A stretch of DNA of 64,000 nucleotides from Chitinophaga chungangae (GCF_017742215.1 NZ_JAGHKP010000004.1:853440-917439), one strand, 5' to 3'. Numbered from the stretch's first letter, positions 25,390 through 36,757 are shown. Numbers and translations: made by a program. The notes: generated from the sequence alone by a model not told the origin.

Positions 25390-26997
25390 TTACTTTATTT
25401 TCTCCAGTTCCGACACGGCACGGTCTATCACCTTATCGCCGTGGTTGATCACCATATAATATCCTTCGCTTCTCCACAATTGTCTTGCCAGCAAGGCTTT
25501 CAGCCGTAGCGTTATTTCGTTGATGTCGTTCTGGCTCATCTTCTCCGTTTTTACCTGTTCTTTGGCCGCGAAGTTGCGGAACGATGAGAGCAGTGAATTG
25601 TCTACGGTGAACCGTTTATTAAAATCCTCCGCGTTTTTATATTCTTTGAACGAAGTCGCGTTAGCAGTATAATATTCATAAATGAAGCTGCCGAAAACGT
25701 TGCGTGTATACAGTTCCGTGAGCAGCGGCGAATAACGGGTGGTGTCGAAGGGAATGAACACGTCGGGCATGATGCCGCCGCCGCCGTACACGATCTTTCC
25801 GCCGGGCGTTTTGTATTTCACGGAGCTGTCTACCGGGCGGATGCTGTCCTGGTTGAGGAATTCGCCGTGGTTGTAGCGGTTGGTGATATCTTCTTCGTAC
25901 GCTTCGCGGCCGTTCTGATAACTTTTCTGGATACTGCGCCCGCTGGGCAGGTAATACCGGGCGATGGTAAGCCTGAGCGTGCCGCCGTTGTTGAGGTCGA
26001 ACGGTTCCTGCACGAGCCCTTTGCCGAAGCTGCGGCGACCGATGATCTCGCCGCGGTCCCAGTCTTGCACGGAGCCGGCCAGCACTTCGCTGGCGGAAGC
26101 GGAGCCTTCGTCTACCAAAATGGCCAGCCCGCCTTTTTCGAATACGCCGGGGCGGGTGCAGGTATAATCCTGGCGGGGGGAATTTTTCCCCTGCGTGTAT
26201 ACGATGAGTTTATTGCCTTCCAGCAGCTCGTCTGCCAGGCGGGTAGCCGCATCCAGCAGGCCGCCGCCGTTCTGCCGCAGGTCGATGATGAGTTTTTGCA
26301 TGCCCAGCTTTTGCAGCTTGCGGGTGGCTTCCATAAATTCGGTGTAAGTGGTGGCGGCGAATTTATTGATCTTGATATATCCCACGCCGGGCGCCGCCAT
26401 GTAGCTGGCGTCCACGCTGTTCAGGGGTATCACGCCGCGTTTGATGGTGGCCGTCACTTCCTTGCTGCCGCGCAATACCGTGGTTTTTACGGTGGAGTTG
26501 CGGGGGCCGCGCAGCAGCTTGCGGATCTTGTCTGAAGAAATCTCCTTGCCGGTGACCACCACGGAATCGTTCACCCGCAGGATCTTGTCGCCGGTAAGCA
26601 GCCCAGCCGCGTCAGACGGGCCGCCGGCGATCACGTTGAGGATGTTGACGGTATCGCGGATGATGTTGAATTCCACGCCGATGCCTTCGAAATTGCCGTC
26701 CAGGTCTTCATTCACCTCCTGCACGTCTGCCGGGGGAATATAAATGGAGTGCGGGTCGAGGCGGGAAAGAAGGCCTTCGATGGCTTCTTCCTGTGCGGCG
26801 GCTACGTCGAGCGTGTCCACATAATTATACTTCAGCAGGTCCATCACTTCCTGGATGGTGCCTTTGTTGTTCCTGAAAAAAGTGCGCGAATCGCTGTTGC
26901 GGGTTTGGGGCATCTTATGGCCCAGGTACATGCCCAATGCGAGTACGAAGGCAAATAACAACGGCAGAAACACTTTTAACTTCCTGTTATCCGACAT
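25390..26997 (-). CDS. S41 family carboxy-terminal processing protease
   Basis: A 535-residue CtpA/Prc-like serine protease of the envelope. One N-terminal membrane anchor or signal (VFLPLLFAFVLALGMYLGH), a PDZ domain (about residues 90-170, including SDAAGLLTGDKILRVNDS), then the tail-specific protease core with LIIDLRQNGGGLL, the catalytic Ser in VDEGSASASEVLAG and Lys in IIGRRSFGKGLVQEP. It cleaves C-terminal tails of exported proteins. Start at 26997 (MSDNRKLK) opens the anchor; the frame stays open far upstream but only antisense to the next two genes. Divergent from the sugar kinase across a 114-bp gap holding a palindrome. Confidence 0.9.
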   Translation of the reverse strand: MSDNRKLKVFLPLLFAFVLALGMYLGHKMPQTRNSDSRTFFRNNKGTIQEVMDLLKYNYVDTLDVAAAQEEAIEGLLSRLDPHSIYIPPADVQEVNEDLDGNFEGIGVEFNIIRDTVNILNVIAGGPSDAAGLLTGDKILRVNDSVVVTGKEISSDKIRKLLRGPRNSTVKTTVLRGSKEVTATIKRGVIPLNSVDASYMAAPGVGYIKINKFAATTYTEFMEATRKLQKLGMQKLIIDLRQNGGGLLDAATRLADELLEGNKLIVYTQGKNSPRQDYTCTRPGVFEKGGLAILVDEGSASASEVLAGSVQDWDRGEIIGRRSFGKGLVQEPFDLNNGGTLRLTIARYYLPSGRSIQKSYQNGREAYEEDITNRYNHGEFLNQDSIRPVDSSVKYKTPGGKIVYGGGGIMPDVFIPFDTTRYSPLLTELYTRNVFGSFIYEYYTANATSFKEYKNAEDFNKRFTVDNSLLSSFRNFAAKEQVKTEKMSQNDINEITLRLKALLARQLWRSEGYYMVINHGDKVIDRAVSELEKIK

Positions 26998-27039
26998 ATG
27001 AATATTTAAAACGTTGACGGGAATAACCCTTTTGCTTAA

Positions 27040-27073
27040 CTTGTGAACAAAAATAACATATTCACAAGCAAAA
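27040..27073. promoter_or_regulatory. Inverted repeat in the divergent S41 protease / sugar kinase gap
   Basis: CTTGTGAA (27040-27047) and TTCACAAG (27061-27068) form a perfect 8-bp inverted repeat with a 13-bp spacer; CAAAA follows at 27069. The spacer contains, on the minus strand, TATTTTTG (plus 27048-27055), a -7 consensus match for the protease gene, so the repeat would flank that promoter like an operator. Confidence 0.4.
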
Positions 27074-27111
27074 CATCTACATCTCAACCTTAATTTCATA
27101 AACGAACGGAT

Positions 27112-27966
27112 ATGGCTTCGAAAGTTACGCTGGTGGCGGATAGCGGGTCTACAAAAGCGGAATGGTGCCTGATGGACGGTAAGCAGCGCAGCACTTACTT
27201 CACACAGGGCATCAGCCCCTATTTCCAGACCAGCGTGCAGATGGAAGAGCTCATCAGGGCGGAATTGCTGCCGCAGATGGCGGCGGACAGGCTGCCGGAC
27301 GAGATATTTTATTACGGCACCGGCTGCGCGGCCGAAGACAGCGTAAAACTGGTGCGTAAAGCCCTTCACGCCGTATGGCCGAAGGCCAGGGCCGACGTGC
27401 AGACGGACCTGATGGGCGCCGCCCGCGCCCTTTGCGGCCGCGAGCCGGGCATCGCCAGTATCCTGGGCACCGGTTCCAATTCCTGTTATTACGACGGTAA
27501 TACGATCGTAAAAAACAATCCCGGCCTCGGTTTTATACTGGGCGACGAAGGCAGCGGCGCCTTCCTCGGCAGGAAAGTGCTGCAATATTACCTCTACCAG
27601 ACCTTCGACGACGAGATGCGTTTCCGCTTCGACCAGAAGTTCAACGTCAACCGCGACCAGATACTCGACAACGTATACCGCCAGCCGCTCCCCAACCGGT
27701 ACCTCGCGTCTTTTGCCCCCTTCCTGGCCGAGAACCGCGGTCATTATATGATAGAGAACATCCTGGAAGACGGCATCAACGATTTTTTCTTTAACCACCT
27801 CTACAAATACAGCGAAAGCTGGACGGTGCCGCTTCACTTTGCGGGCAGCGTGGCCTGGCATTTCAGAGACATCCTGGAAGAGCTGTGCCAGCTTTACGAG
27901 CTGCAGCTGGGCCGGGTACTCCGCAACCCGATGGACGGCCTCACCCTTTTTCACGAAGAAGCATAA
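27112..27966 (+). CDS. BadF/BadG-type sugar kinase, probable MurNAc (or GlcNAc) kinase
   Basis: A 284-residue ASKHA-fold kinase: phosphate-1 loop VADSGSTKAEWCLMD, middle segment SILGTGSNSCYYDG, and GFILGDEGSGAFLGRKVL, which are BadF/BadG and N-acetylhexosamine kinase hallmarks. The adenosine motif HFAGSVAWHF is near the C-terminus. Directly upstream (12 bp) of murQ, which matches the Tannerella and Clostridium arrangement where MurK phosphorylates N-acetylmuramic acid before MurQ removes the lactyl group. GlcNAc kinase is the alternative name by homology; the neighbour favours MurNAc. Confidence 0.85.
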   Translation: MASKVTLVADSGSTKAEWCLMDGKQRSTYFTQGISPYFQTSVQMEELIRAELLPQMAADRLPDEIFYYGTGCAAEDSVKLVRKALHAVWPKARADVQTDLMGAARALCGREPGIASILGTGSNSCYYDGNTIVKNNPGLGFILGDEGSGAFLGRKVLQYYLYQTFDDEMRFRFDQKFNVNRDQILDNVYRQPLPNRYLASFAPFLAENRGHYMIENILEDGINDFFFNHLYKYSESWTVPLHFAGSVAWHFRDILEELCQLYELQLGRVLRNPMDGLTLFHEEA

Positions 27967-27978
27967 TTTTTCCCCGAT

Positions 27979-28791
27979 ATGGCATTTATCAAAGTAACCG
28001 AACAGGCAAGCCACTACCATCACCTCGAAAAAATGACGGTGCAGGAAGTGCTTAATAATATTAATAAAGAAGACAAGACCGTTCCCGATGCCGTAGAAAA
28101 AGTGATCCCGCAGATCACAAAACTGACGGCCGCGATTGCGGACAAAATGCTGGCGGGCGGCCGGCTTTTTTACATGGGAGCGGGCACCAGCGGCCGTTTG
28201 GGCATACTCGACGCATCGGAATGCCCGCCCACTTACGGCGTGCCGCAGGGGCTGGTGGTAGGGCTCATCGCCGGCGGCGATTCCGCCATCCGCCGCGCCG
28301 TTGAAAACGCGGAAGACGACCGCGAGCAGGGCTGGCGCGACCTCCAGCAATGGAACATCAGCGATAAAGACGTAGTGGTGGGCATCGCCGCGAGCGGCAC
28401 CACGCCATATGTAATAGGCGCATTACAGGCCTGCCGGGCCAACGGCATCACCACCGGCAGCATCGCCTGCAACCCCGGCGCGCCGGTTTCCGAACATGCG
28501 GACTTCCCCGTGGAAGTAGTGGTAGGCCCCGAGTTCGTAACGGGCAGCACGCGCATGAAAAGCGGCACCGCGCAAAAACTCGTACTCAACATGATCTCCA
28601 CCACCGTTATGATACAGCTGGGAAGGGTGGAAGACAACAAGATGGTGAACATGCAGCTGAGCAATGAAAAACTGGTGGACAGGGGCGTGAAAATGGTCAT
28701 GGAACAGCTGCAGCTGAACGATTACGAAGCCGCCAAAGAACTGCTGCTGGAGTTTGGCAGCGTGAAGAAAGCGGTGGAAAGCAGAAAGTAA
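27979..28791 (+). CDS. murQ: N-acetylmuramic acid 6-phosphate etherase
   Basis: Removes D-lactate from MurNAc-6-phosphate to give GlcNAc-6-phosphate in cell-wall recycling. The 270-residue SIS-domain protein has FYMGAGTSGRLGILDASECPP, AGGDSAIRRAVENAEDD (catalytic Glu region) and GIAASGTTPYVIGAL, with the late STRMKSGTAQKLVLNM. Slightly shorter than the roughly 300 residues of the E. coli enzyme at the C-terminus. It forms a salvage pair with the kinase upstream. No PTS or transporter gene is adjacent. Confidence 0.95.
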   Translation: MAFIKVTEQASHYHHLEKMTVQEVLNNINKEDKTVPDAVEKVIPQITKLTAAIADKMLAGGRLFYMGAGTSGRLGILDASECPPTYGVPQGLVVGLIAGGDSAIRRAVENAEDDREQGWRDLQQWNISDKDVVVGIAASGTTPYVIGALQACRANGITTGSIACNPGAPVSEHADFPVEVVVGPEFVTGSTRMKSGTAQKLVLNMISTTVMIQLGRVEDNKMVNMQLSNEKLVDRGVKMVMEQLQLNDYEAAKELLLEFGSVKKAVESRK

Positions 28792-28811
28792 AAAATTATT
28801 AAATTGCCGTC

Positions 28812-29375
28812 ATGCATGAGATAGAACCCTTCTATAACTGGCGGCACCTGTACACAGCTGAAGAAGATGAGCTGTCGCCGTTCTATGGGCGTGAATATAG
28901 CGAGTTTGAATATACCAACACCGTTTATAACTACTACATTCATCCCCAGTGGGATGACTTTGGCGCACCCAACCTGTACATGAAGATCCTTTTCGCGGAT
29001 TACCAGTTCAACTACGCGATCATCGAGCTGATCGGAGAGTGGAACGACGCGGTGGAAAACAACATCATGACCGTCAAGCGCGACATTGTCGATCATCTTA
29101 TCGCGCAGGGCATTTACAAGTACGTTCTCGTCGGGGAAAATGTGCTGAACTTCTATTCTTCAGACGATTGTTATTATGAAGAATGGTGGGAAGACATCCG
29201 CGACGAAGGCGGCTGGATCGTGCTGCTGAACCTGCCCGAACAGACCCGGCAGGAATTCGAGCGCGCCCGGCTGGAGCACTACGTACACCTTTTCGACGAG
29301 CCGAAATGGCGAACCTTTCTCCCTCAGCACTTGTTTAATCTCGTAGATAACTGGGTGATGCGCCGCCTGGAATAG
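28812..29375 (+). CDS. Conserved hypothetical acidic protein
   Basis: A 187-residue cytoplasmic protein with no signal or membrane segment. It is rich in aromatic and acidic residues (for example YSSDDCYYEEWWEDIRDEGG) and ends with a helical basic segment LVDNWVMRRLE. No catalytic motif is recognised. It begins 20 bp after murQ on the same strand, so may be cotranscribed, but a Bacteroidota promoter for sdhC follows it. I do not know its function; its length and clean start make it a real gene. Confidence 0.7.
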   Translation: MHEIEPFYNWRHLYTAEEDELSPFYGREYSEFEYTNTVYNYYIHPQWDDFGAPNLYMKILFADYQFNYAIIELIGEWNDAVENNIMTVKRDIVDHLIAQGIYKYVLVGENVLNFYSSDDCYYEEWWEDIRDEGGWIVLLNLPEQTRQEFERARLEHYVHLFDEPKWRTFLPQHLFNLVDNWVMRRLE

Positions 29376-29397
29376 GGCCGTTTCGTGATAAATATCA

Positions 29398-29428
29398 TTT
29401 GGTTTTAATTTTTCATGTTATAAATTTG
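29398..29428 (+). promoter_or_regulatory. Promoter of the sdhCAB operon
   Basis: TTTG at 29398-29401, 19-bp spacer, TAAATTTG at 29421-29428; 51 bp before the sdhC ATG. Confidence 0.7.
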
Positions 29429-29479
29429 CCCGACATTTCACTTATTTAATCATACTAAAGGAAGCTTAGAACGTATCTT

Positions 29480-30169
29480 ATGAAATGGTCGCAATTCTTT
29501 AATACCTCTATTGGTAAAAAATTGCTGGTAGGCGCTACCGGTCTGTTCCTGTGCTCATTCGTGATTGTGCACCTGGCCGGTAACCTTGCATTACTGAAAG
29601 AAGACGGGGGAGAGGCTTTTAACACCTATGCCGCATTCATGGGGCATAACGGCCTGATCCAGTTCATCGCCTGGGGGTTAAAAATTGTGATCCTCATCCA
29701 CGCAGTAATCGCTATCCAGCTTACTTTCCGCAACAGAACGGCCCGTCCTGTTAAATACGCGGTACGTCCCGGCAACAAAACATCCTCCTGGTTCAGCCGG
29801 CAGATGGCCATCATGGGCAGCGTTCTCTTCATTTTCCTCGTTGTTCACCTCGCACAGTTCTGGTGGGTAATGCATTACGGCGAGATCGGCAAAGTAAGCT
29901 ACGGCGCCGTTACCGAAGTAGGCAACCTGTACGAAGTAGTGTGGTTCGCATTCAAAGAGCCGTGGATCGTGATCCTTTACGTGCTCGGCATGGTGGCGCT
30001 CGCGTTCCACCTGATCCACGGCTTCAAAAGCGCCTGCCAGACCTTCGGCCTGAACCATCCCAAGTACAACGGGCTGATCAGCTTTATCGGCGTAGGATTC
30101 TTCGGGATCATCATCCCGCTTGGTTTTGCCGTGATCCCGGTTGTTATTTTCTTTAAACAAATCAGTTAA
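29480..30169 (+). CDS. sdhC: Succinate dehydrogenase / fumarate reductase cytochrome b subunit
   Basis: The 229-residue membrane anchor of complex II. Five hydrophobic segments are visible, with histidines in FVIVHLAGNL, ILIHAVIAI, LVVHLAQFWW and ALAFHLIHGF suited to two b-type hemes, the layout of the single-subunit Bacillus/Wolinella-type enzyme. No separate sdhD is present. First gene of sdhCAB, 11 bp ahead of sdhA. It passes electrons between the iron-sulfur subunit and menaquinone. Confidence 0.93.
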   Translation: MKWSQFFNTSIGKKLLVGATGLFLCSFVIVHLAGNLALLKEDGGEAFNTYAAFMGHNGLIQFIAWGLKIVILIHAVIAIQLTFRNRTARPVKYAVRPGNKTSSWFSRQMAIMGSVLFIFLVVHLAQFWWVMHYGEIGKVSYGAVTEVGNLYEVVWFAFKEPWIVILYVLGMVALAFHLIHGFKSACQTFGLNHPKYNGLISFIGVGFFGIIIPLGFAVIPVVIFFKQIS

Positions 30170-30180
30170 AGCAAGGATAT

Positions 30181-32154
<1,974 letters not shown>

Positions 32155-32183
32155 GTTGATAAGGGACATATAAATCTAAAATT

Positions 32184-32933
32184 ATGAAGCTCACATTAAA
32201 AGTTTGGCGCCAACAAAACTCGCAGGACAAAGGAGGTTTCGAGACCTACCAGGTTTCCGATGTCTCTACCGACATGTCTTTCCTCGAGGTGTTCGACGTA
32301 CTGAATGAGCGTTTGATCAACGAAGGCAAAGACCCGATCGCATTCGACCACGATTGCCGCGAAGGCATCTGCGGCGCTTGCTCCATGTATATAAACGGCC
32401 GCGCTCACGGCCCCTGGCACGAAACTACTACCTGCCAGCTGCACATGCGCGCTTACAACGACGGAGATACCATCGTGGTGGAACCCTGGAGGGCCAAGGC
32501 TTTCCCGGTGATCAAAGACCTTGCGGTAGACCGCAGCGCCTTCGACCGCATCATCCAGGCCGGCGGTTTTATTTCGGTGAACACGGGTAATGCTGTAGAC
32601 GCAAACGCTATTCCCATCGATAAGGTAGATGCGGACGCGGCATTCGCGGCGGCAGCCTGCATCGGTTGCGGGGCCTGCGTGGCAGCCTGCAAAAACTCTT
32701 CGGCCATGCTCTTCACTTCCGCAAAAGTTTCCCAGCTCGCACTGCTGCCCCAGGGCCGCCCCGAGCACCAGCAACGCGCGGAAGACATGGTGGCGCAGAT
32801 GGACAAAGAAGGTTTCGGCAGCTGCACCAACACCGGCGCCTGCGAAGCAGAATGCCCCAAAGGCATCTCCATCTCCAACATCGCCCGCCTCAACCGCGAG
32901 TTCATCGGCGCCGGGTTCTCTTCCAAAGCATAA
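32184..32933 (+). CDS. sdhB: Succinate dehydrogenase / fumarate reductase iron-sulfur subunit
   Basis: The 249-residue electron-transfer subunit. The [2Fe-2S] ligands are in DCREGICGACSMYING with a later Cys in TTTCQLHM; the [4Fe-4S] and [3Fe-4S] ligands are in CIGCGACVAACKNSS and SCTNTGACEAECPKGISI. These are the expected three clusters linking SdhA to heme in SdhC. The gene closes the operon at a long, perfect hairpin. Confidence 0.96.
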   Translation: MKLTLKVWRQQNSQDKGGFETYQVSDVSTDMSFLEVFDVLNERLINEGKDPIAFDHDCREGICGACSMYINGRAHGPWHETTTCQLHMRAYNDGDTIVVEPWRAKAFPVIKDLAVDRSAFDRIIQAGGFISVNTGNAVDANAIPIDKVDADAAFAAAACIGCGACVAACKNSSAMLFTSAKVSQLALLPQGRPEHQQRAEDMVAQMDKEGFGSCTNTGACEAECPKGISISNIARLNREFIGAGFSSKA

Positions 32934-32958
32934 TCTGTACTATAAGGACAATAAGTAA

Positions 32959-32990
32959 AGCAAAAGCCGGCCGTTTGGCCGGCTTTTGCT
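32959..32990 (+). terminator. Terminator of sdhCAB
   Basis: Perfect 14-bp stem AGCAAAAGCCGGCC / GGCCGGCTTTTGCT with a GTTT loop. The T tract is inside the stem. Confidence 0.8.
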
Positions 32991-33142
32991 GTTATAAACG
33001 CCTGGTAAGTGTTCATCCTGCAATTTGCCTTTCATACAGCAAACCCGCTGCTAAAACAACCGCAGCAAGCCTTTGAAGGCACTTATTTCCCGCTCGTACA
33101 AACACCATTGTATTTTCCCGCCCGCTTTCTTATCTTGGGCAT

Positions 33143-34525
33143 ATGTCTACAAATTCCCGTCGCAAGTTCATCAAACAACTTGGCAGCACCGCAGCATTGC
33201 TGGGAGCAGGATCTCTCAGCGGCCTGGCAGCAGACCCGGCCATCATTCTCCAGCCCGAAAAACGCGTTAGCCCGAACGATAAGATCCGCATCGCCGGCAT
33301 CGGCATGGGCATTATGGGTTTCGGGGACGTGAACACCGCCCTGAAAGTACCCGGCGTTGAGCTCGTAGCCGTGGCCGACCTTTACGATGGTCATCTCGAA
33401 AAAGCCAGATCCGTTTACGGCAATCAAATATTCACCACCCGCGACTACCGCGAACTGCTCGAAAGAAAAGATATCGACGCCGTGGTGATCGCCACGCCGG
33501 ACCATTGGCACGACACCATTTCCATCGCCTCCATGGAAAAAGGCAAACACGTGTATTGCGAAAAACCGATGGTGCAGCAGGTGGAAGAAGGCCATAACGT
33601 GATCGCCACGCAGGCGAAAACGAAAAAAGTATTCCAGGTGGGCAGCCAGCGCGTGAGCAGCGTAGCCCTCGCCGAAGCCAGGAGGCGTTACCTCGCGGGC
33701 GACATCGGCCGGCTGAACCTCGTGGAAGCGAAAATAGACCGTCACAGCGCGCTCGGCGCATGGCAATATTCCATTCCCACCGACGCTTCGCCGAAAACGG
33801 TGGATTGGGACACCTTTCTGAAAGACACGGCCAAAATGCCCTTCGACCCCGTGCGTTTCTTCCGCTGGAGAAACTACCAGGCTTACGGCACCGGCGTGCC
33901 CGGCGACCTGTTCGTGCACCTCATCACCGGCCTGCATTTCATGATCGGCTCCAAAGGCCCCAGCCGAATTTACAGCACCGGCAACCTCGTGCAGTGGAAA
34001 GACGGCCGCGACGTGCCCGATGTAATGGTGGCCATTTTCGACTATCCCGAAACAAACGAGCACCCTTCGTTCCAGATGCAGCTGCGCGTAAACTTCGCAG
34101 ACGGCGGCGGCGGATCGGAATTTACCCGCCTGATAGGCACCGAAGGCGTGATGGAACTCGGCTGGAACGATTTCACGATCAAACAGCACAAACTGCCCAA
34201 AGCCCCGGGATACGGCGGTTGGGACACGTTTAACACCTTCACCAAAGCGGAACAGGAAGCCTACATCAAAGCATACAACGCGAAATATTCGGAGGCAGAC
34301 CGCGCCCAGGTGAAAGCCGTGGAATCGGCCTACAAAGCCCCGGCCGGTTACGACGATCGCCTGGACCACTTTGCGAACTTCTTCGAATCCATCCGCAGCG
34401 GCAAACCCGTGGTGGAAGACGCCAGCTTCGGCCTTCGTGCCGCAGGCCCCGCCCTGGCGGCGAATGAAAGTTATTTCAGGAAAAAGCTGATAGACTGGGA
34501 CGCGGAAAAAATGATCATGCGCTAA
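33143..34525 (+). CDS. Tat-exported Gfo/Idh/MocA family oxidoreductase
   Basis: A 460-residue NAD(P)-dependent oxidoreductase. The N-terminus SRRKFIKQLGSTAALLGAG is a twin-arginine signal, so the folded enzyme with its cofactor is exported. The Rossmann domain starts IRIAGIGMGIMGFGDVNTAL, and VIATPDHWHDTISIASMEKGKHVYCEKPM carries the family EKP motif near residue 140. Relatives act on sugars and glycosides, including 3-keto-glycoside chemistry; the substrate is not evident. It stands alone between two terminators. Confidence 0.88.
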   Translation: MSTNSRRKFIKQLGSTAALLGAGSLSGLAADPAIILQPEKRVSPNDKIRIAGIGMGIMGFGDVNTALKVPGVELVAVADLYDGHLEKARSVYGNQIFTTRDYRELLERKDIDAVVIATPDHWHDTISIASMEKGKHVYCEKPMVQQVEEGHNVIATQAKTKKVFQVGSQRVSSVALAEARRRYLAGDIGRLNLVEAKIDRHSALGAWQYSIPTDASPKTVDWDTFLKDTAKMPFDPVRFFRWRNYQAYGTGVPGDLFVHLITGLHFMIGSKGPSRIYSTGNLVQWKDGRDVPDVMVAIFDYPETNEHPSFQMQLRVNFADGGGGSEFTRLIGTEGVMELGWNDFTIKQHKLPKAPGYGGWDTFNTFTKAEQEAYIKAYNAKYSEADRAQVKAVESAYKAPAGYDDRLDHFANFFESIRSGKPVVEDASFGLRAAGPALAANESYFRKKLIDWDAEKMIMR

Positions 34526-34535
34526 ATCGATACGG

Positions 34536-34560
34536 ACGGGGCCGCTTATGGCCCCGTTTT
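34536..34560 (+). terminator. Terminator after the Gfo/Idh/MocA gene
   Basis: Stem ACGGGGCC / GGCCCCGT, 6-nt loop, followed by a run of T. Confidence 0.88.
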
Positions 34561-34606
34561 TTTTAACCCTATATTCCTTATATTTAGTAATCCTAAACCT
34601 GTATTC

Positions 34607-36736
34607 ATGAAATCCAACATCCTCCCCCTGCTGGCTTTAGCGGCGCTAACGGCCTGCAACAATAAAACAGATCAAAAGACAGATAAAATGAACGCGATAC
34701 CACCGGTGGCAGAAAAGATCAAAAAGGAATTGCCGATGCACGGCGATGTAAGGATCGATAATTATTATTGGCTGAACGAGAGGGAAAATCCAAAGGTGAT
34801 CGCCTACCTCGAAGCGGAGAACCGGTATACGGACACGATGCTCAGCCCCGTGAAACAACTGCGCGAAAACCTCTTCACCGAGCTGAAAGGAAGGATCAAG
34901 GAAAAAGATGAAAGCGTGCCCGTGCTCACCAACGGTTACGTGTATTACACGCGGTACGAGGAAGGAAAGGAATACCCGGTCTATTGCCGCAAAAAAGGCT
35001 CCGAATCGGCGCCGGAAGAAGTATACCTGAACGTGAACGACCTGGCGCAGGGCCACGAATATTTCCAGGTGGCGGGCACGGCCGTGAGCTACGACAACAA
35101 GTTGCTGGCCTATGGTGTGGATACCGTCAGCCGGCGCAAATACACGCTGTACGTTAAAAACCTGGAAACAGGCGAAGTATACCCCGACGTGATCAAAAAC
35201 ACGACCGGCGGCGCGGTGTGGGCGAAAGACAACAAGACTTTTTTCTACACGCGGAAAAACGATTCCACCCTCCGTTCGGAAAAGATCTACCGGCATACCC
35301 TGGGAACGCCCGCGGAGCAGGACAAGCTGATCTTCTTTGAAGAAGATGAAACATACAACGTAGGCCTCGGCCGCACCAAATCCAAAGATTATATCGTGAT
35401 CGGCAGCGGCAGTACATTGTCTTCCGAATACCGTTACCTGAAAGCGGACGACCCGAACGGCACGTTCAAAATATTCCATCCGCGTGAAAAAGACATGTTG
35501 TACGACATCGATCATCGCGGCGACAAATGGTACATCGTTACCAACTACGACGCGAAAAACTTCCGCCTGATGACCGCCCCGGAAGGCAAAACCGGCAAAA
35601 GCCACTGGACGGAGCTGATCCCGCACCGGGCAGACGTGCTGCTCGAAGGCATCGACCTGTTCAAGGATTACCTCGTGGTGTCTGAAAGAAAAGGCGGCCT
35701 TACCCAGCTGCGCATCATTAACGACGCCACCAAACAGGAACATTACCTCGATTTCGGCGAGCAGGCTTACGTGGCCCGCAGCGCCGCCAATCCTGAAATG
35801 GACACCAAGATCCTGCGTTATTCATACACTTCGCTCACCACGCCCAACTCCACGTACGATTACGACATGGAGGCGAAAACAAAAGAGCTGAAAAAACAAC
35901 AGGAAGTGATCGGCGGCTACGATCCGAAAAACTACGTGACCGAGCGCGTTTTCGCCAAAGCGAAAGACGGAACGCAGGTACCCGTTTCGCTGGTATACAA
36001 AAAAGGTTTCGAGAAAAACGGCAAAGCGCCGCTGCTGCTGTACGGCTACGGCTCTTACGGCGCCAGCATGGACCCGAATTTCAGCTCCAACCGCGTGAGC
36101 CTGCTGGACCGTGGTTTTTGCTACGCCATCGCGCACATCCGCGGCGGGCAGGAGATGGGCAGAAGCTGGTATGAAGACGGCAAGATGTTCAAAAAGAAAA
36201 ACACCTTCACCGACTTCATCGATTGCGCGGAGTTCCTGATCGCGAACCAATACACTTCGAAAGAACACCTGTACGCGCAGGGCGGCAGCGCCGGCGGCCT
36301 GCTGATGGGCGCGGTGGTGAATATGCGGCCCGACCTGTTCAAAGGCGTGATCGCGGCCGTGCCTTTCGTAGATGTGGTAACCACCATGCTCGACGAAAGC
36401 ATTCCGCTCACCACCGGCGAGTTCGACGAATGGGGCAACCCGAAAAACAAGGATTCGTACGATTACATGAAATCCTATTCCCCGTACGACAACGTGGAAG
36501 CCAAAGAATACCCGAACATGCTCGTAACCACCGGCCTGCACGATTCGCAGGTGCAGTATTTCGAGCCGGCGAAATGGGTGGCAAAGCTGCGCGAAATGAA
36601 AAAAGGGGATGAGATACTGTTGATGGAAACGAACATGGAAGCCGGTCATGGCGGTGCCAGCGGCCGTTTTAAAGCGCTGAAAGACGTAGCGCTGCAATAC
36701 GCTTTCATCTTCTACCTCGAAGGGATCACCAAATAA
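34607..36736 (+). CDS. Oligopeptidase B-like S9A serine peptidase, lipoprotein
   Basis: A 709-residue prolyl-oligopeptidase family enzyme. Signal peptide with lipobox LTAC (Cys about residue 17) places it in the envelope. The N-terminal HGDVRIDNYYWLNERENP is diagnostic for the oligopeptidase B branch, which cuts after basic residues in short peptides. After the seven-bladed propeller, the hydrolase domain has APLLLYGYGSYG, catalytic Ser in QGGSAGGLLMG, Asp in VTTGLHDSQV and His in EAGHGGASGRF. Monocistronic between terminators. Cellular role probably peptide scavenging. Confidence 0.9.
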   Translation: MKSNILPLLALAALTACNNKTDQKTDKMNAIPPVAEKIKKELPMHGDVRIDNYYWLNERENPKVIAYLEAENRYTDTMLSPVKQLRENLFTELKGRIKEKDESVPVLTNGYVYYTRYEEGKEYPVYCRKKGSESAPEEVYLNVNDLAQGHEYFQVAGTAVSYDNKLLAYGVDTVSRRKYTLYVKNLETGEVYPDVIKNTTGGAVWAKDNKTFFYTRKNDSTLRSEKIYRHTLGTPAEQDKLIFFEEDETYNVGLGRTKSKDYIVIGSGSTLSSEYRYLKADDPNGTFKIFHPREKDMLYDIDHRGDKWYIVTNYDAKNFRLMTAPEGKTGKSHWTELIPHRADVLLEGIDLFKDYLVVSERKGGLTQLRIINDATKQEHYLDFGEQAYVARSAANPEMDTKILRYSYTSLTTPNSTYDYDMEAKTKELKKQQEVIGGYDPKNYVTERVFAKAKDGTQVPVSLVYKKGFEKNGKAPLLLYGYGSYGASMDPNFSSNRVSLLDRGFCYAIAHIRGGQEMGRSWYEDGKMFKKKNTFTDFIDCAEFLIANQYTSKEHLYAQGGSAGGLLMGAVVNMRPDLFKGVIAAVPFVDVVTTMLDESIPLTTGEFDEWGNPKNKDSYDYMKSYSPYDNVEAKEYPNMLVTTGLHDSQVQYFEPAKWVAKLREMKKGDEILLMETNMEAGHGGASGRFKALKDVALQYAFIFYLEGITK

Positions 36737-36757
36737 GCCGAAAATATTGCAAACAGT

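Noticed and set aside
26998..28350. Long N-terminal extension of the S41 protease frame on the minus strand
   Set aside because: It is antisense to the kinase and murQ genes, has no protease-family sequence, and the real start at 26997 opens a membrane anchor.
33083..34369. Long minus-strand frame opposite the Gfo/Idh/MocA gene
   Set aside because: It is a compositional shadow of the plus gene, which has a Tat signal and family motifs.
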